DNA of 64,000 nt from UBA2357 sp041916775 (lineage in GTDB: Bacteria; Pseudomonadota; Gammaproteobacteria; Burkholderiales; Rhodocyclaceae): NCBI GenBank assembly GCA_041916775.1, contig JAYRYZ010000005.1, positions 1-64,000 on the forward strand. Reading direction: 5' to 3'. Below, one piece after another: positions 27,668 to 36,716 of this stretch. Positions within the stretch are counted from its first letter, which is position 1; the number at the start of each line of letters is the position of its first letter. The notes under the pieces are model-generated. The model saw nothing but the letters and a program-made list of their open reading frames with translations, had not been told where the DNA came from and made no database searches. The position numbers and the translations under genes were made by a program.

Positions 27668-29570
27668 GGCGGCTCTCCTCGCCCTGTGATCCGGCATTCT
27701 GCGGTCGGGTGTCGTGCCATTGCACGGTCTGCGCCGGCCGTGCCGGGTCGGCATGCAGGATCGCGTTCGGTGCGCAGGGCTGCACGCACAGACCGCAACC
27801 GGTGCAGGCGCTGGTCTCGATGCGCACGAAGGCGAGGTCCACCGTCTTGCCCGAGGGCTTCACCGCGGTGTCGCGGCGGGTGACGTGGATCGCCGGGCAG
27901 CCGACATCCAGGCAATTGCCGCAGCCGGTGCACTTCGCATCCTCGACCGCGTAGGGACGCGTCGCCTCGTAGTGATCGATGAGCACACAGGGGCGATCGG
28001 TGATGATCACCGACGGCTCGGCGATCTTCGTCTCCTCGCGTAGCGCCTTGAACAGCACCGGCAGCTGGTAGGGATCGACCACGCGGATGCGCTCGCGACG
28101 CACGCCGAGCGCCTCGCACAGCTGCGCGAAGTCGACACGCGGCGCCGGCTCGCCGTGCAGGTCGCGGCCGGTACCGGGGTTGTCCTGGCCGCCGGTCATG
28201 CCCACCGCGCGGTTGTCGAGCAGCAGGATGGTGACGTTGCCGCGGTTCCAGGTGATGTCGAGCAGGCCCTGCATGCCCATGTGCATGAAGGTGGAATCAC
28301 CGATCACCGCCACCACCTTCTTGTCCGCATCCGCGGTGCCGCGGCCCTTGTCCATGCCGAGCGCCATGCCCATCGAGGCGCCCATGGAGATGCAGGTGTC
28401 GAGCGCCGCCCACGGATGTCCCGCGCCCAGCGTGTAGCAGCCGATGTCGCCGGAGATCAACACATTGCGCATCTGCGCCAGGGTGTAATACACGCCCAGG
28501 TGCGGGCAGGCGATGCACATCGTCGGCGGCCGCGGGAAGACCTGCTGCGGAGTCGCCGGTGCGGTGACGCAGTCGCCCAGCATGCGCGCGATGCCGCGCT
28601 GCAGCACCTCCGGCGCGAGCTCGCCCACCGACGGCAGCCAGTCCTTGCCGGTACAGGCAATGCCGGCGGCGCGTAGCTCGGTCTCGACCAATGCCTCGGT
28701 CTCCTCCACCACCACCAATCGTTCCACACCGGTGGCGAAGGCACGCAGCCGCTCCAGCGGCAGCGGACAGGACAGGCCGAGCTTGAACACCGGCGCGTTG
28801 GGAAAGGCCTCGCGCACATGCATGAAGGCCGGGCCGGAGGTGACGAAGCCGATGCGGTGGTCGGTGCCGTCGTCGATGAGGTTCCAGTCCGACTGCTCGG
28901 CCGCCTCGCGCAGCTGCGCGTCACGCGCGAACATCTTGGCGACGCGCGGCTTGGCGTTGCCCGGCACCATCACCCAGCGGGCCGCGTCCTTCGCGAAGCC
29001 GGATGGCTCGACCGCCTCGCGCGTGCCCACCTCGACCACGCCCTTCACATGACAGATGCGCGTGGTGAGCCGCACCAACACCGGCACGCGAAAGCGCTCG
29101 GAGAGCGCAAAGGCGGCGCGCGTCATCGCGTAGGCTTCCTGCGAATCGGCAGGCTCCAGCACCGGCACATGGGCAAAACGGCCCCAGAAGCGCGAATCCT
29201 GCTCGTTCTGCGAGGACGACATGCCGACATCGTCGGCCACCGCGATCACCAGTCCGCCCTCGACACCGGTCACGGTGAGGGTCATCAGGGCATCGGAGGC
29301 GACATTGAGCCCCACATGCTTCATCGCGCAGAAGGCACGCGCGCCCATCATCGAAGCGCCGAGCGCGACCTCCAGCGACACCTTCTCGTTCACCGACCAC
29401 TCGGTGTATAGGTCCGGGTAACGCGCCAGCACCTCGAGGATCTCGGTGGACGGCGTGCCGGGGTAGGCCGCGGCCACCCGGGTGCCCGCCTCCCACACCG
29501 CGCGGGCGACCGCCTCATTGCCGGACATGAACAAACGGCTGACGACCGGGGGGGAATCGGGAGCACCCAT
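27657..29570 (-). CDS. iorA: Indolepyruvate:ferredoxin oxidoreductase alpha subunit
   Basis: 637 residues. The N-terminal part has AAAYPGTPSTEIL and NEKVSLEVALGASMMGAR. The thiamine-diphosphate domain holds GDIGCYTLGAGHP and the GDSTFMH...NRAVGMTGGQ segment. Two C-terminal [4Fe-4S] motifs follow (CTGCGNCLDVGCP and CTGCGLCVQPCAP). It decarboxylates indolepyruvate or phenylpyruvate and passes electrons to ferredoxin. In anaerobic aromatic degraders this feeds phenylacetyl-CoA, but no phenylacetate genes are in view. A GGAGAAAG ribosome site precedes the ATG. Confidence 0.95.
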   Translation of the reverse strand: MGAPDSPPVVSRLFMSGNEAVARAVWEAGTRVAAAYPGTPSTEILEVLARYPDLYTEWSVNEKVSLEVALGASMMGARAFCAMKHVGLNVASDALMTLTVTGVEGGLVIAVADDVGMSSSQNEQDSRFWGRFAHVPVLEPADSQEAYAMTRAAFALSERFRVPVLVRLTTRICHVKGVVEVGTREAVEPSGFAKDAARWVMVPGNAKPRVAKMFARDAQLREAAEQSDWNLIDDGTDHRIGFVTSGPAFMHVREAFPNAPVFKLGLSCPLPLERLRAFATGVERLVVVEETEALVETELRAAGIACTGKDWLPSVGELAPEVLQRGIARMLGDCVTAPATPQQVFPRPPTMCIACPHLGVYYTLAQMRNVLISGDIGCYTLGAGHPWAALDTCISMGASMGMALGMDKGRGTADADKKVVAVIGDSTFMHMGMQGLLDITWNRGNVTILLLDNRAVGMTGGQDNPGTGRDLHGEPAPRVDFAQLCEALGVRRERIRVVDPYQLPVLFKALREETKIAEPSVIITDRPCVLIDHYEATRPYAVEDAKCTGCGNCLDVGCPAIHVTRRDTAVKPSGKTVDLAFVRIETSACTGCGLCVQPCAPNAILHADPARPAQTVQWHDTRPQNAGSQGEESRHGA

Positions 29571-29680
29571 CGCGACTTTCTCCAGGCTAGGGACACAAAG
29601 GCACAGAATCTACCGCACGGTCGACAAAAGCCTGTTGATGCAGGTCAACAGCGCTTGGACATCCCCGCCGCGTGCATGCT

Positions 29681-31420
29681 TCACCCGGACGGTACGGGGC
29701 ATTTGAGGCCCAAGTGCACGACCTGCCCCTTGTTGTCGGTATCGCGTACGGACAGGACGAACCCGCCGATCGCGACACGGTCGCCCTCCACCGCTTGCCG
29801 CCCGAGGCGTAGGCGGATCAGCTCGCCGAGCGGCAACTCGGCCTCCCCCTCGCGCAACTCCAGACCATACGCGGCGGAAAGGTCGCCAGCCAGTCCGTCC
29901 GCAGCGATGACAAACTCCCCGAAGAAACCCGCGTTCGGGCTCAGTTCGCCTTCACGCCCCCCGGCAAACACTCTCGCGAGAGAACCCGCGCGCGCTTCTT
30001 CCGCAATCAGCCAGACGAGGTCCCCCGGGTGCAGCCGGGTCTGGGCCTTCACGGGCACGAGCTCTCCGTCGCGCAACACTGCCACGCAACGCCCCTCATC
30101 GCCGGCCTGCTCCTGCGCGAGCACGTCGGGGTGCGCGCCCTCGGCACGCGAGCGGTCGCCGACGCGGTACTGCAGCAATTCGATCGCCGCGGTGTCGCCC
30201 AGCCACACCTCCATGCGGTCCTCAGGCTCGTCGCGCGGCGGCACGACAACGCCCAACCAGCGCGCCGCAACGGGCACAGTGGCACCTTGCACGAGTAACG
30301 ACACCAACACCACCGCGAATGCGACTTCGAAGATCAGGCGCGCTTCGGGCACACCCATCGTCAAAGGATAGATCGCGAGCACGATCGGCACCGCGCCGCG
30401 CAACCCGACCCACGAGATATAGATCAGCTCGCGCCGCGAGAACCGGAAAGGAAAGACACAGCTCAGCACCGCCAGGGGCCGCGCCACCAACATCAGGAAA
30501 AGGGCCATTGCCACCGCATCCATCGCATGTCCGGTGAGGCTGGATGGCGTCACCAGCAGCCCCAGGATGAGGAACAACCCTGCCTGCGAGAGCCAAGCCA
30601 GTCCGTCCATGACGCGCAGCACATGCTCGGTCGCATGACTGCGGCGGTTGCCGACGATGAGCCCTGCCACATAGACGGCAAGAAAGCCGCTGCCGCCGGT
30701 TATGTTCGTGACCGCGAAGATGAAGAGCCCGCCGGAGACGATCAATAGCGCATAGAGCCCCTCTGCGAGGCGCAGCCGGAACATCAGCGCGGCAAGGATG
30801 AAGCCGCCGATCAGTCCGGCGGCCAGGCCGAAGCCGATCTGCTGCACCAACATCACCGCAAAAGCCCAGCCATCGCGTTCGCCGGGTGCCATCAGCATGG
30901 CAACGAGCACCGTCACCATCATGATCGCCATCGGGTCGTTGGCACCGGATTCGACCTCCAGGGTGGCCTTCACCCGATCGTTCAGACGCACCCCGCTGTT
31001 GCGCAGCAGCGAGAACACCGCAGCCGCGTCGGTGGAGCCCACGACCGCCGCCAACAACAGGCCGAAGCGCCAATCGACATCGAAGAGCCAGGTCGCGAAC
31101 GCACCGAGAATCAGCGATGTGGCGATCACGCCCCAGCTCGCCAGCGTGACCGCCGGCAAGAACGCCACCCTCAGCGTCGCGAAGCGTGTGCGCAAGCCGC
31201 CGTCGAGAAGAATGACCGCAAGCGCCAGCTGGCCGACGAAGTTCGCGGTGCTGAAGTCGTCGAACTGGATCTGCCCGGGCCCGTCCTCCCCTGCCAGCAT
31301 GCCGACCAGCAGGAACAGCAGCAGCAGCGGCAAGCCGAGGCGCGCGGAGAGGGTGCTCGCGAGCACGCTGACGAAGAGCAACATGCCGCACAGCAGCAGG
31401 ATCAGGTTGACTGTATTCAT
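29681..31420 (-). CDS. CPA1-family potassium/proton antiporter with RCK-C and CorC/HlyC domains
   Basis: 579 residues: about twelve membrane helices (1-390) with the antiporter signatures ILLDGGLRT, GSTDAAAVFSLLR and VESGANDPMA. A cytoplasmic TrkA-C/RCK-C domain (about 425-485, LVPVKAQTRLHPGDLVWLI) and a CorC/HlyC-type transporter-associated domain at the end follow. This is the NhaP2/CvrA layout, which exports potassium (or sodium) in exchange for protons and is regulated by bound nucleotides. Monocistronic by position. Confidence 0.9.
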   Translation of the reverse strand: MNTVNLILLLCGMLLFVSVLASTLSARLGLPLLLLFLLVGMLAGEDGPGQIQFDDFSTANFVGQLALAVILLDGGLRTRFATLRVAFLPAVTLASWGVIATSLILGAFATWLFDVDWRFGLLLAAVVGSTDAAAVFSLLRNSGVRLNDRVKATLEVESGANDPMAIMMVTVLVAMLMAPGERDGWAFAVMLVQQIGFGLAAGLIGGFILAALMFRLRLAEGLYALLIVSGGLFIFAVTNITGGSGFLAVYVAGLIVGNRRSHATEHVLRVMDGLAWLSQAGLFLILGLLVTPSSLTGHAMDAVAMALFLMLVARPLAVLSCVFPFRFSRRELIYISWVGLRGAVPIVLAIYPLTMGVPEARLIFEVAFAVVLVSLLVQGATVPVAARWLGVVVPPRDEPEDRMEVWLGDTAAIELLQYRVGDRSRAEGAHPDVLAQEQAGDEGRCVAVLRDGELVPVKAQTRLHPGDLVWLIAEEARAGSLARVFAGGREGELSPNAGFFGEFVIAADGLAGDLSAAYGLELREGEAELPLGELIRLRLGRQAVEGDRVAIGGFVLSVRDTDNKGQVVHLGLKCPVPSG

Positions 31421-31537
31421 GGATGCCTGGACGCCGGAACCATTGCCAAAGTTTCACGCTGGCGCGGGTTTCCTTGCAACGCACGCATGGCGGCAGCTCC
31501 GCTGGTCGCGGGATGACCGAACTGCGCGAGAGGCGCG

Positions 31538-32149
31538 TCAGCCGCCAGCGTCAACGGCGATGACGCATTGCACCAACTCGGCCAGCGAGCTCGCCCCCAT
31601 CTTCTCCATGACGCGGGCGCGATGCACCTCGACCGTCTTGATGCTGATGCCGAGCACGTCGGCGATCTGCTTGTTGAGCTTGCCGGCGATGATGAGGTCG
31701 AGCACCTCGCGTTCGCGCTGGGTGAGCGCGGCGAGCCGGCGTGCGGTCTCTGCCTCCTGTTGGCGCTTCTCGCGGCTCACCCGCTCCAGCGCCAGGCTGT
31801 CCTCGATGAGCTTGAGGATGTCGCGGTCGCCAAAGGGCTTCTCGATGAAATCGATCGCGCCCTTCTTCACCGCGGCCACCGCCATCGGCACGTCGCCATG
31901 GCCGGTGATGAACACCACCGGGAGCGCACAGCGGCGCCGCTGCAGCTCGTCGAAGAGTTCGAGACCGCTCATGCCGGGCATGCGCACGTCGAGCAGGAGA
32001 CAGCCGGTCATCGCGGCGTCGAACTGCGCCAGGAAGGCGTCCGCCGAGGCGAACACCTCGACCCGATAGCCACTGGATTCGAGAAGCCAGGCGAGCGAGT
32101 CGCGCAGCGCCTCGTCGTCGTCGACGATATAGATGCACTGGTCAGGCAC
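31538..32149 (-). CDS. FixJ/NarL-type response regulator
   Basis: About 203 residues: a receiver with D54 in GCLLLDVRMPGMSG and KPF, and a LuxR-type helix-turn-helix (LTQREREVLDLIIAGKLNKQIADVLGISIKTVEVHRARVMEKM). This is the FixJ/TtrR/DctR subfamily. The GTG at 32149 overlaps the kinase stop by eight bases, and the receiver begins right there. An ATG at 32230 would add a 27-residue extension encoded inside the kinase gene and is less likely. Confidence 0.9.
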   Translation of the reverse strand: MPDQCIYIVDDDEALRDSLAWLLESSGYRVEVFASADAFLAQFDAAMTGCLLLDVRMPGMSGLELFDELQRRRCALPVVFITGHGDVPMAVAAVKKGAIDFIEKPFGDRDILKLIEDSLALERVSREKRQQEAETARRLAALTQREREVLDLIIAGKLNKQIADVLGISIKTVEVHRARVMEKMGASSLAELVQCVIAVDAGG

Positions 32150-34877
32150 GGCGGACGAGTTGTTCACTGACGGCCTCGGTATGCAGGATGAAGGAGAAGA
32201 TGGTACCGCCTTCCGGATTGTCGGCGACATTCAGGCTGGCGTTGTGGAACTCGACGATCGATCGGCAGATATTGAGGCCCAGCCCCATGCCCTCCGCCTT
32301 GGTCGTGTAGAACGGCGAGAAGAGCTGCTTCATCTGCTCCTCGCCGATGCCGTGGCCGCGGTCGATGACGGCGATTTCCACGCCGCTCTCGGCGGGTGCG
32401 AGCCGCACCACCAGCAGACGCTCCTCGCGCGGCAGACCCGACATCGCATCCAGACCATTCTTGACCAGGTTGATGATGACCTGCTCGATCATGATCCGAT
32501 CGGCATACACCTGCGGCAGATCCGGCGCGATATCCAGCTTGATGCGACCGCTGACCCGACGCGCGTCGATATCGACGAAGGCGATCGCGTCCTCGATGAC
32601 TTCGGCGACGCTGATTGCGCTGCGCCGCGGTTCGCTCTTCTTCACGAACTCACGCACCCGGCGGATGATCTTGCCGGCGCGTTCTGCCTGAAAGCTCGCC
32701 TTCTGCATCGCCGCAAGCAGATCCTCCTCGCGGAACCGGCCGCTCTGGATGCGGGTGACACAGCCCATGCAGTAGTTGGCAATCGCCGACAACGGCTGGT
32801 TGAGTTCGTGCGCCAGTGTCGAGGCCATCTCGCCCATGGTGATCAGACGCGAGGTGTGCTGCAGCCGCTCGGCCTGCTCTCGCGTGACTTCTGCCGTCTG
32901 CTTGCGGTCGGTGATGTCGGTGGCGATGCCCATGCGCACCACACGGCCATCCACCCAACGTGTCGCATTCTCGCGCACGTGATACCAGCGCCCCGACAGC
33001 GGATGCTGCAACTCGCCATCGAAGAGGTCCACCGGCAGCTCCCGCGGATCGATGCGCGAGAGGTCCACCGGGTAGCGCGTCTTCTCCGGCTGCGGCACCG
33101 CGACACCGCGGACGGTGCGGCCCACCGCGTCGAAGCCGTGGATGTGCTTGAAGGCGCGATTCGCGAAGAGGATCTCGTCGGTGGCGGCATCCGCGACGAA
33201 CACTGCGGCCTCCAGGCCATCCAGCACTGCCTCGAAACGTTGATGTGCCGCCTCGAGCTCCGCACGCACCCGCTTGGGTTCTGTGATGTCGGTGACCGAC
33301 GCCATCCAGCCGGTTTGCCTTCCGGTGATGTCGATCAGCGGCGAAAGGTAGAAGCGCGCGTCGATCGGATCGCCATCCTTGCGCCGGATGCGCATCTCGA
33401 AGCCGGTGGACGGCGCACGACCGGCGAGCGTCATGTTGAGGTTGTGGCGACAGGTCTCGACGTCCTCCTCGGGCCAGTAGGGGAATGGCGGCACCGCACC
33501 GACCAGTTCATGCTCCTCGAAGCCCACCATGCGGCAGAACGCGGAGTTCACGTAGATGATGCGGCCGGTAAGGTCGATCGCACGCATGCCGGTGATCACC
33601 GACTCCTCCATCGCACGGCGGAATGCGGACTCGGCGCGCAAGGCATCCTCGGAGAGCTTACGCCCACTGATATCGTGCGCGACGCCATACACCAACCCCT
33701 CGTCCAGCACCGGGTTGATGCTCCAGGCAAGCCACTTGAAGCTGCCGTCAGCGCAGCGGCAGCGCACCTCGAAATTCGCGGGCTCGCCACGGCCGAGCTC
33801 ACGCAAATGCTCCAGCGTCGCCGCAGCATCATCGCTGTGGACGATGTCGAGAAAGGTCTTGCCGGGCAATTCGTCCGGTCGGTAGCCGAGCACCCGCATG
33901 AAGGCCGGGTTGCAACGCCGGAACGCCCCCTCCAGCCCGACGATGCAGAGGAGATCGAGCGAGAGGTTGAACAGCCGGTCGCGCTCCTTCTCGACCTGCA
34001 CACGCCGCTTCACGTGTGCGCGCAGCAGATAGAGGCTCCACAGGATGATCACGGAGAGCCCCACGATCATCGCGGTCGGCAACGCCTGCGACAAGGACCC
34101 GTCGGTGCGGAACGCGGTCGCGCGCAAAACCAGGCCGTTGCCGGGCGGATCAAGCGGGATCTCGAAGGACACGCTCTCATCCACCTCCACGACACTGGAG
34201 TTAACCGCCAGCACCTCGCCGCCTCCGGCGATCAGCGCCAGACGGTACTTCTCGGCGAACCAGCTCGGGATCAGGTGCGTGACGATGCGCTCGATCGAAT
34301 ACACCGCGACGACCGCCCCCATGAACTCGCGACCCCGCCGCGCCGGCACATACACCTCGAGCACGCGGGTATCGCGCGGGTTGATGTAGGGCTCGCCATA
34401 GCTCGGTCGTCCGAGCTCTCGCGCACGGTAGAAGGGCAGCAGCTGCGGCCCCGCGAGCGTGTCCCCGGCGAGCCAGTCGGTGGTGTCGAACGGCGCCGAC
34501 CAGCGCACCGTCTCGTCGGCGCCGACCCAGACGATGTTGATCAGCTCGGCATTGTTCGCAATGTGCTGATTCGCGCGCACCTGAAAGCCGTCCGCATCCA
34601 GCGCATTGGCGGCATGGTCGCGTGCGAGCTGCGCGAGGAACTCCTCGGTGCCCTGCATGTGCAGACGCATCGTCTGCTCGGCCCACTGGACGTCGCGCGC
34701 GACCGCGTTGCGCTGGCTCTCGGTTTCCCGCGACTGCAGCACCCACACCAACGCCAGCATCGCGACCGCGAACACGCCCACCGCCACGTAGGGTGCGGCC
34801 CAGTACCATCGAAAGATCCTGGAGTGGCCAGGCGAGAAGCTGTCGGGCATGTCATTCCGCAAGATGACCGTCGGCAT
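32142..34877 (-). CDS. Membrane PAS-PAS-PAS sensor histidine kinase (FixL/DctS-like)
   Basis: About 911 residues: a transmembrane helix near residue 30, a periplasmic sensor region, and a second helix near 290 (AMIVGLSVIILWSLYLL). Three PAS domains (about 320-640) and a FixL-type kinase core follow, with H690 in STLAHELNQPLSAI, NLVKNGLDAM and GMGLGLNICRSIVEFH. The ATG at 34877 has a GGAGG site four bases upstream and is preferred over 34850 and 34919. It pairs with the overlapping FixJ-like regulator. The divergent binding-protein gene suggests a ligand-linked sensing role. Confidence 0.88.
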   Translation of the reverse strand: MPTVILRNDMPDSFSPGHSRIFRWYWAAPYVAVGVFAVAMLALVWVLQSRETESQRNAVARDVQWAEQTMRLHMQGTEEFLAQLARDHAANALDADGFQVRANQHIANNAELINIVWVGADETVRWSAPFDTTDWLAGDTLAGPQLLPFYRARELGRPSYGEPYINPRDTRVLEVYVPARRGREFMGAVVAVYSIERIVTHLIPSWFAEKYRLALIAGGGEVLAVNSSVVEVDESVSFEIPLDPPGNGLVLRATAFRTDGSLSQALPTAMIVGLSVIILWSLYLLRAHVKRRVQVEKERDRLFNLSLDLLCIVGLEGAFRRCNPAFMRVLGYRPDELPGKTFLDIVHSDDAAATLEHLRELGRGEPANFEVRCRCADGSFKWLAWSINPVLDEGLVYGVAHDISGRKLSEDALRAESAFRRAMEESVITGMRAIDLTGRIIYVNSAFCRMVGFEEHELVGAVPPFPYWPEEDVETCRHNLNMTLAGRAPSTGFEMRIRRKDGDPIDARFYLSPLIDITGRQTGWMASVTDITEPKRVRAELEAAHQRFEAVLDGLEAAVFVADAATDEILFANRAFKHIHGFDAVGRTVRGVAVPQPEKTRYPVDLSRIDPRELPVDLFDGELQHPLSGRWYHVRENATRWVDGRVVRMGIATDITDRKQTAEVTREQAERLQHTSRLITMGEMASTLAHELNQPLSAIANYCMGCVTRIQSGRFREEDLLAAMQKASFQAERAGKIIRRVREFVKKSEPRRSAISVAEVIEDAIAFVDIDARRVSGRIKLDIAPDLPQVYADRIMIEQVIINLVKNGLDAMSGLPREERLLVVRLAPAESGVEIAVIDRGHGIGEEQMKQLFSPFYTTKAEGMGLGLNICRSIVEFHNASLNVADNPEGGTIFSFILHTEAVSEQLVRRA

Positions 34878-35052
34878 CGTGCCTCCGGCAAGGTGCCTGT
34901 CCGCACAGTTGAACAGCACCCGACGATGTTCCAGTCATCCGTGGCGTGAAGGTATCGGGTCTTTCCCTAGCTTGCAGACATACCCTGCGCATGCGCACCA
35001 CCAATCGGGCGCGCTGCAGCCTGAGGGTTTTCGCCAATTATCCCGCGGTGGA

Positions 35053-36318
35053 ATGCGGCCTACATTGGGCACAACCGATCTTCAACCACGAGCCCTCGCC
35101 GCGGTGTCTCTTTTCATTCGTTGCCTGCTGGGCGCCATCGCGCTGAACCTCACGCTTCACGGTCATGCGCAGGCGCGTTCCGAAGCGGCTGCACCGAGCG
35201 AGATCCGGCTCGGCGTCTCGGGCCCATTCACAGGTGGCTCCAGCCCGATGGGCCTGTCGATGCGTGACGGTATCCGCCTCGCCGCCGCGGACATCAACGC
35301 CCGCGGCGGCCTGCTGGGTCGTCCGCTGAGATTGGTGGAACATGACGACGAGGCACGCAACGAGCGCGGAGCACAGGTCGCGCAAACCCTCATCGAGGTG
35401 GACAAGGTTGCCGCCACTGTGGGCATCGTGAACACCGGGGTTGCGCTCGCGAGCCAGCGCCTGTACCAGCAGGCACGCATCCCGGTGATCACCGCGGTGG
35501 CGACCGGCTCGCTGATCACGAAGCAGTTCATGCCACCGGAGCACCCGGACAACTTCATCTTCCGTGTTTCCGCGAGCGATACCATCCAGGCGGAGATGAT
35601 CGTGCATGAGGCCGTGACGCGCCGCGGCCTCAGGCGGATCGCAATCTTTCATGATGCCACCAACTATGGCCAGCTCGGGCGCGAGGATCTGGAGACGGCC
35701 CTTTACGCGCGCGGGATCACGCCGGTGACGATAGAGCGCTTCCAGCTGCGCCAGGCGGACATGGTCAGCCAAGTGCGCAACGCGCGCGACGCCGGAGCAC
35801 AGGCAATCCTGACCTACGGCATCGGCCCGGAGCTTGCCCAGATCGCCAATACGATGCGGCGCCTCGAATGGAATGCGCCGATCATCGGCAGCTGGACGCT
35901 GGCGATGTCGAACTTCATCGATGCGGCCGGACCCAACGCAGAGGGCGCAATGATGCCGCAAACCTTCATCGCCGAATCGCGCGCGCCGCACCGCGCCGCT
36001 TTCGTCGAAGCATGGCGCAAACAGACAGGTCAGGTTCGGATTCCGGTACCTCCCGCCGCAGCGCAGGGGTATGATGCGCTGCTCATCCTTGCCGCAGCCA
36101 TCGAACAAGCGGGCAGTACCGACGGTGATGCGATCCGTGAGGCGCTGGAAGATCTGCGCAGCCCGGTCGAAGGCGTCATCATGACGTACGTCAAGCCGTT
36201 CTCGCGCGAGGATCATGAGACCATCGGCTCTGCCGGTGGTCTTTTCATGGGCAAGGTTCGCGATGGCGAAGTGGTATTCGCACACGACGACGACCGCCAA
36301 CGGGCCGCATTGGAATGA
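35053..36318 (+). CDS. Branched-chain amino acid-type ABC substrate-binding protein (orphan)
   Basis: A Peripla_BP_6/LivJ-type binding protein with a signal peptide ending HGHAQA, followed by EIRLGVSGPFTGGSSPMG, RDGIRLAAADINARGGLLGRPL and AAAQGYDALLILAAAI. Such proteins bind amino acids, amides or aromatic acids in the periplasm. No permease or ATPase gene is near. The ATG at 35053 gives a long n-region; a GTG at 35104 would give a neater signal peptide, and neither has a good ribosome site. Divergent from the FixL-like kinase, so it may act as its ligand receptor. Confidence 0.85.
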   Translation: MRPTLGTTDLQPRALAAVSLFIRCLLGAIALNLTLHGHAQARSEAAAPSEIRLGVSGPFTGGSSPMGLSMRDGIRLAAADINARGGLLGRPLRLVEHDDEARNERGAQVAQTLIEVDKVAATVGIVNTGVALASQRLYQQARIPVITAVATGSLITKQFMPPEHPDNFIFRVSASDTIQAEMIVHEAVTRRGLRRIAIFHDATNYGQLGREDLETALYARGITPVTIERFQLRQADMVSQVRNARDAGAQAILTYGIGPELAQIANTMRRLEWNAPIIGSWTLAMSNFIDAAGPNAEGAMMPQTFIAESRAPHRAAFVEAWRKQTGQVRIPVPPAAAQGYDALLILAAAIEQAGSTDGDAIREALEDLRSPVEGVIMTYVKPFSREDHETIGSAGGLFMGKVRDGEVVFAHDDDRQRAALE

Positions 36319-36350
36319 ACCGGCGCAGCCCCCCAACCCCAGGTTTTGAC

Positions 36351-36402
36351 AACCAGCCGGAGGCGCTCTCCCTCCCTCCCTCAGCCTCCGGCCGGTTTTT
36401 TT
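36351..36402 (+). terminator. Rho-independent terminator after the binding-protein gene
   Basis: The arms AACCAGCCGGAGGC and GCCTCCGGCCGGTT pair with one mismatch around a C/T-rich loop and run directly into seven T residues. This is a strong intrinsic terminator about 30 bp after the stop. Confidence 0.9.
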
Positions 36403-36417
36403 ACAACAGCCGCCTTC

Positions 36418-36450
36418 AAGGGCCGGTTCGCGCACTGCGAGCCGGCCCTT
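36418..36450. repeat. Second inverted repeat downstream of the terminator
   Basis: Two 14-base arms (36418-36431 and 36437-36450, core GGGCCGG/CCGGCCC) pair with one mismatch around a 5-base loop. There is no T-tract. It could be a backup terminator or shield the aceE promoter from read-through. Confidence 0.6.
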
Positions 36451-36520
36451 GTTGCATTCTGGTGCAGACAGTTACGTTGGGCATGCATCGCAGATGAACG
36501 AAACAAAATTTTGATGCACT

Positions 36521-36553
36521 GATATTGCACTATACGGAATATCGTTTTATATT
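36521..36553 (+). promoter_or_regulatory. Promoter of the first pyruvate dehydrogenase operon
   Basis: TTGCAC (36525-36530) and TATATT (36548-36553) are separated by 17 bp, a near-consensus sigma-70 pair in the only AT-rich stretch before aceE. The -35 is embedded in an inverted repeat GATATT-N11-AATATC (36521-36543) that may be an operator. Transcription would begin near 36560, leaving a leader of about 155 bases. The rest of the 36319-36716 gap holds the terminator and no gene. Confidence 0.65.
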
Positions 36554-36716
36554 ACGAAACGAATCCAGTGGTTGCGCGTGACTCGTCGCGCGTCGCCCTC
36601 TGGCTGAGGACCTGGCGCGACAATCGGCCTCCATGATCTTGCCGGCGCCAATAGAAAGCAGGACCACGCCGCCCGACACGGGTGGATCTCGCAAACTTGT
36701 CATGAGGAGACACGCC

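Noticed and set aside
32133..34949. 938-codon open frame opposite the FixL-like kinase
   Set aside because: Antisense shadow; the kinase shows conserved motifs throughout, and the plus translation has no recognisable domain.
36523..36540. ATTGCACTATACGGAAT before aceE as a fifth copy of the ectoine-type operator
   Set aside because: The CTAG centre is CTAT and the right arm fails. It is better explained as the -35 and an independent inverted repeat.
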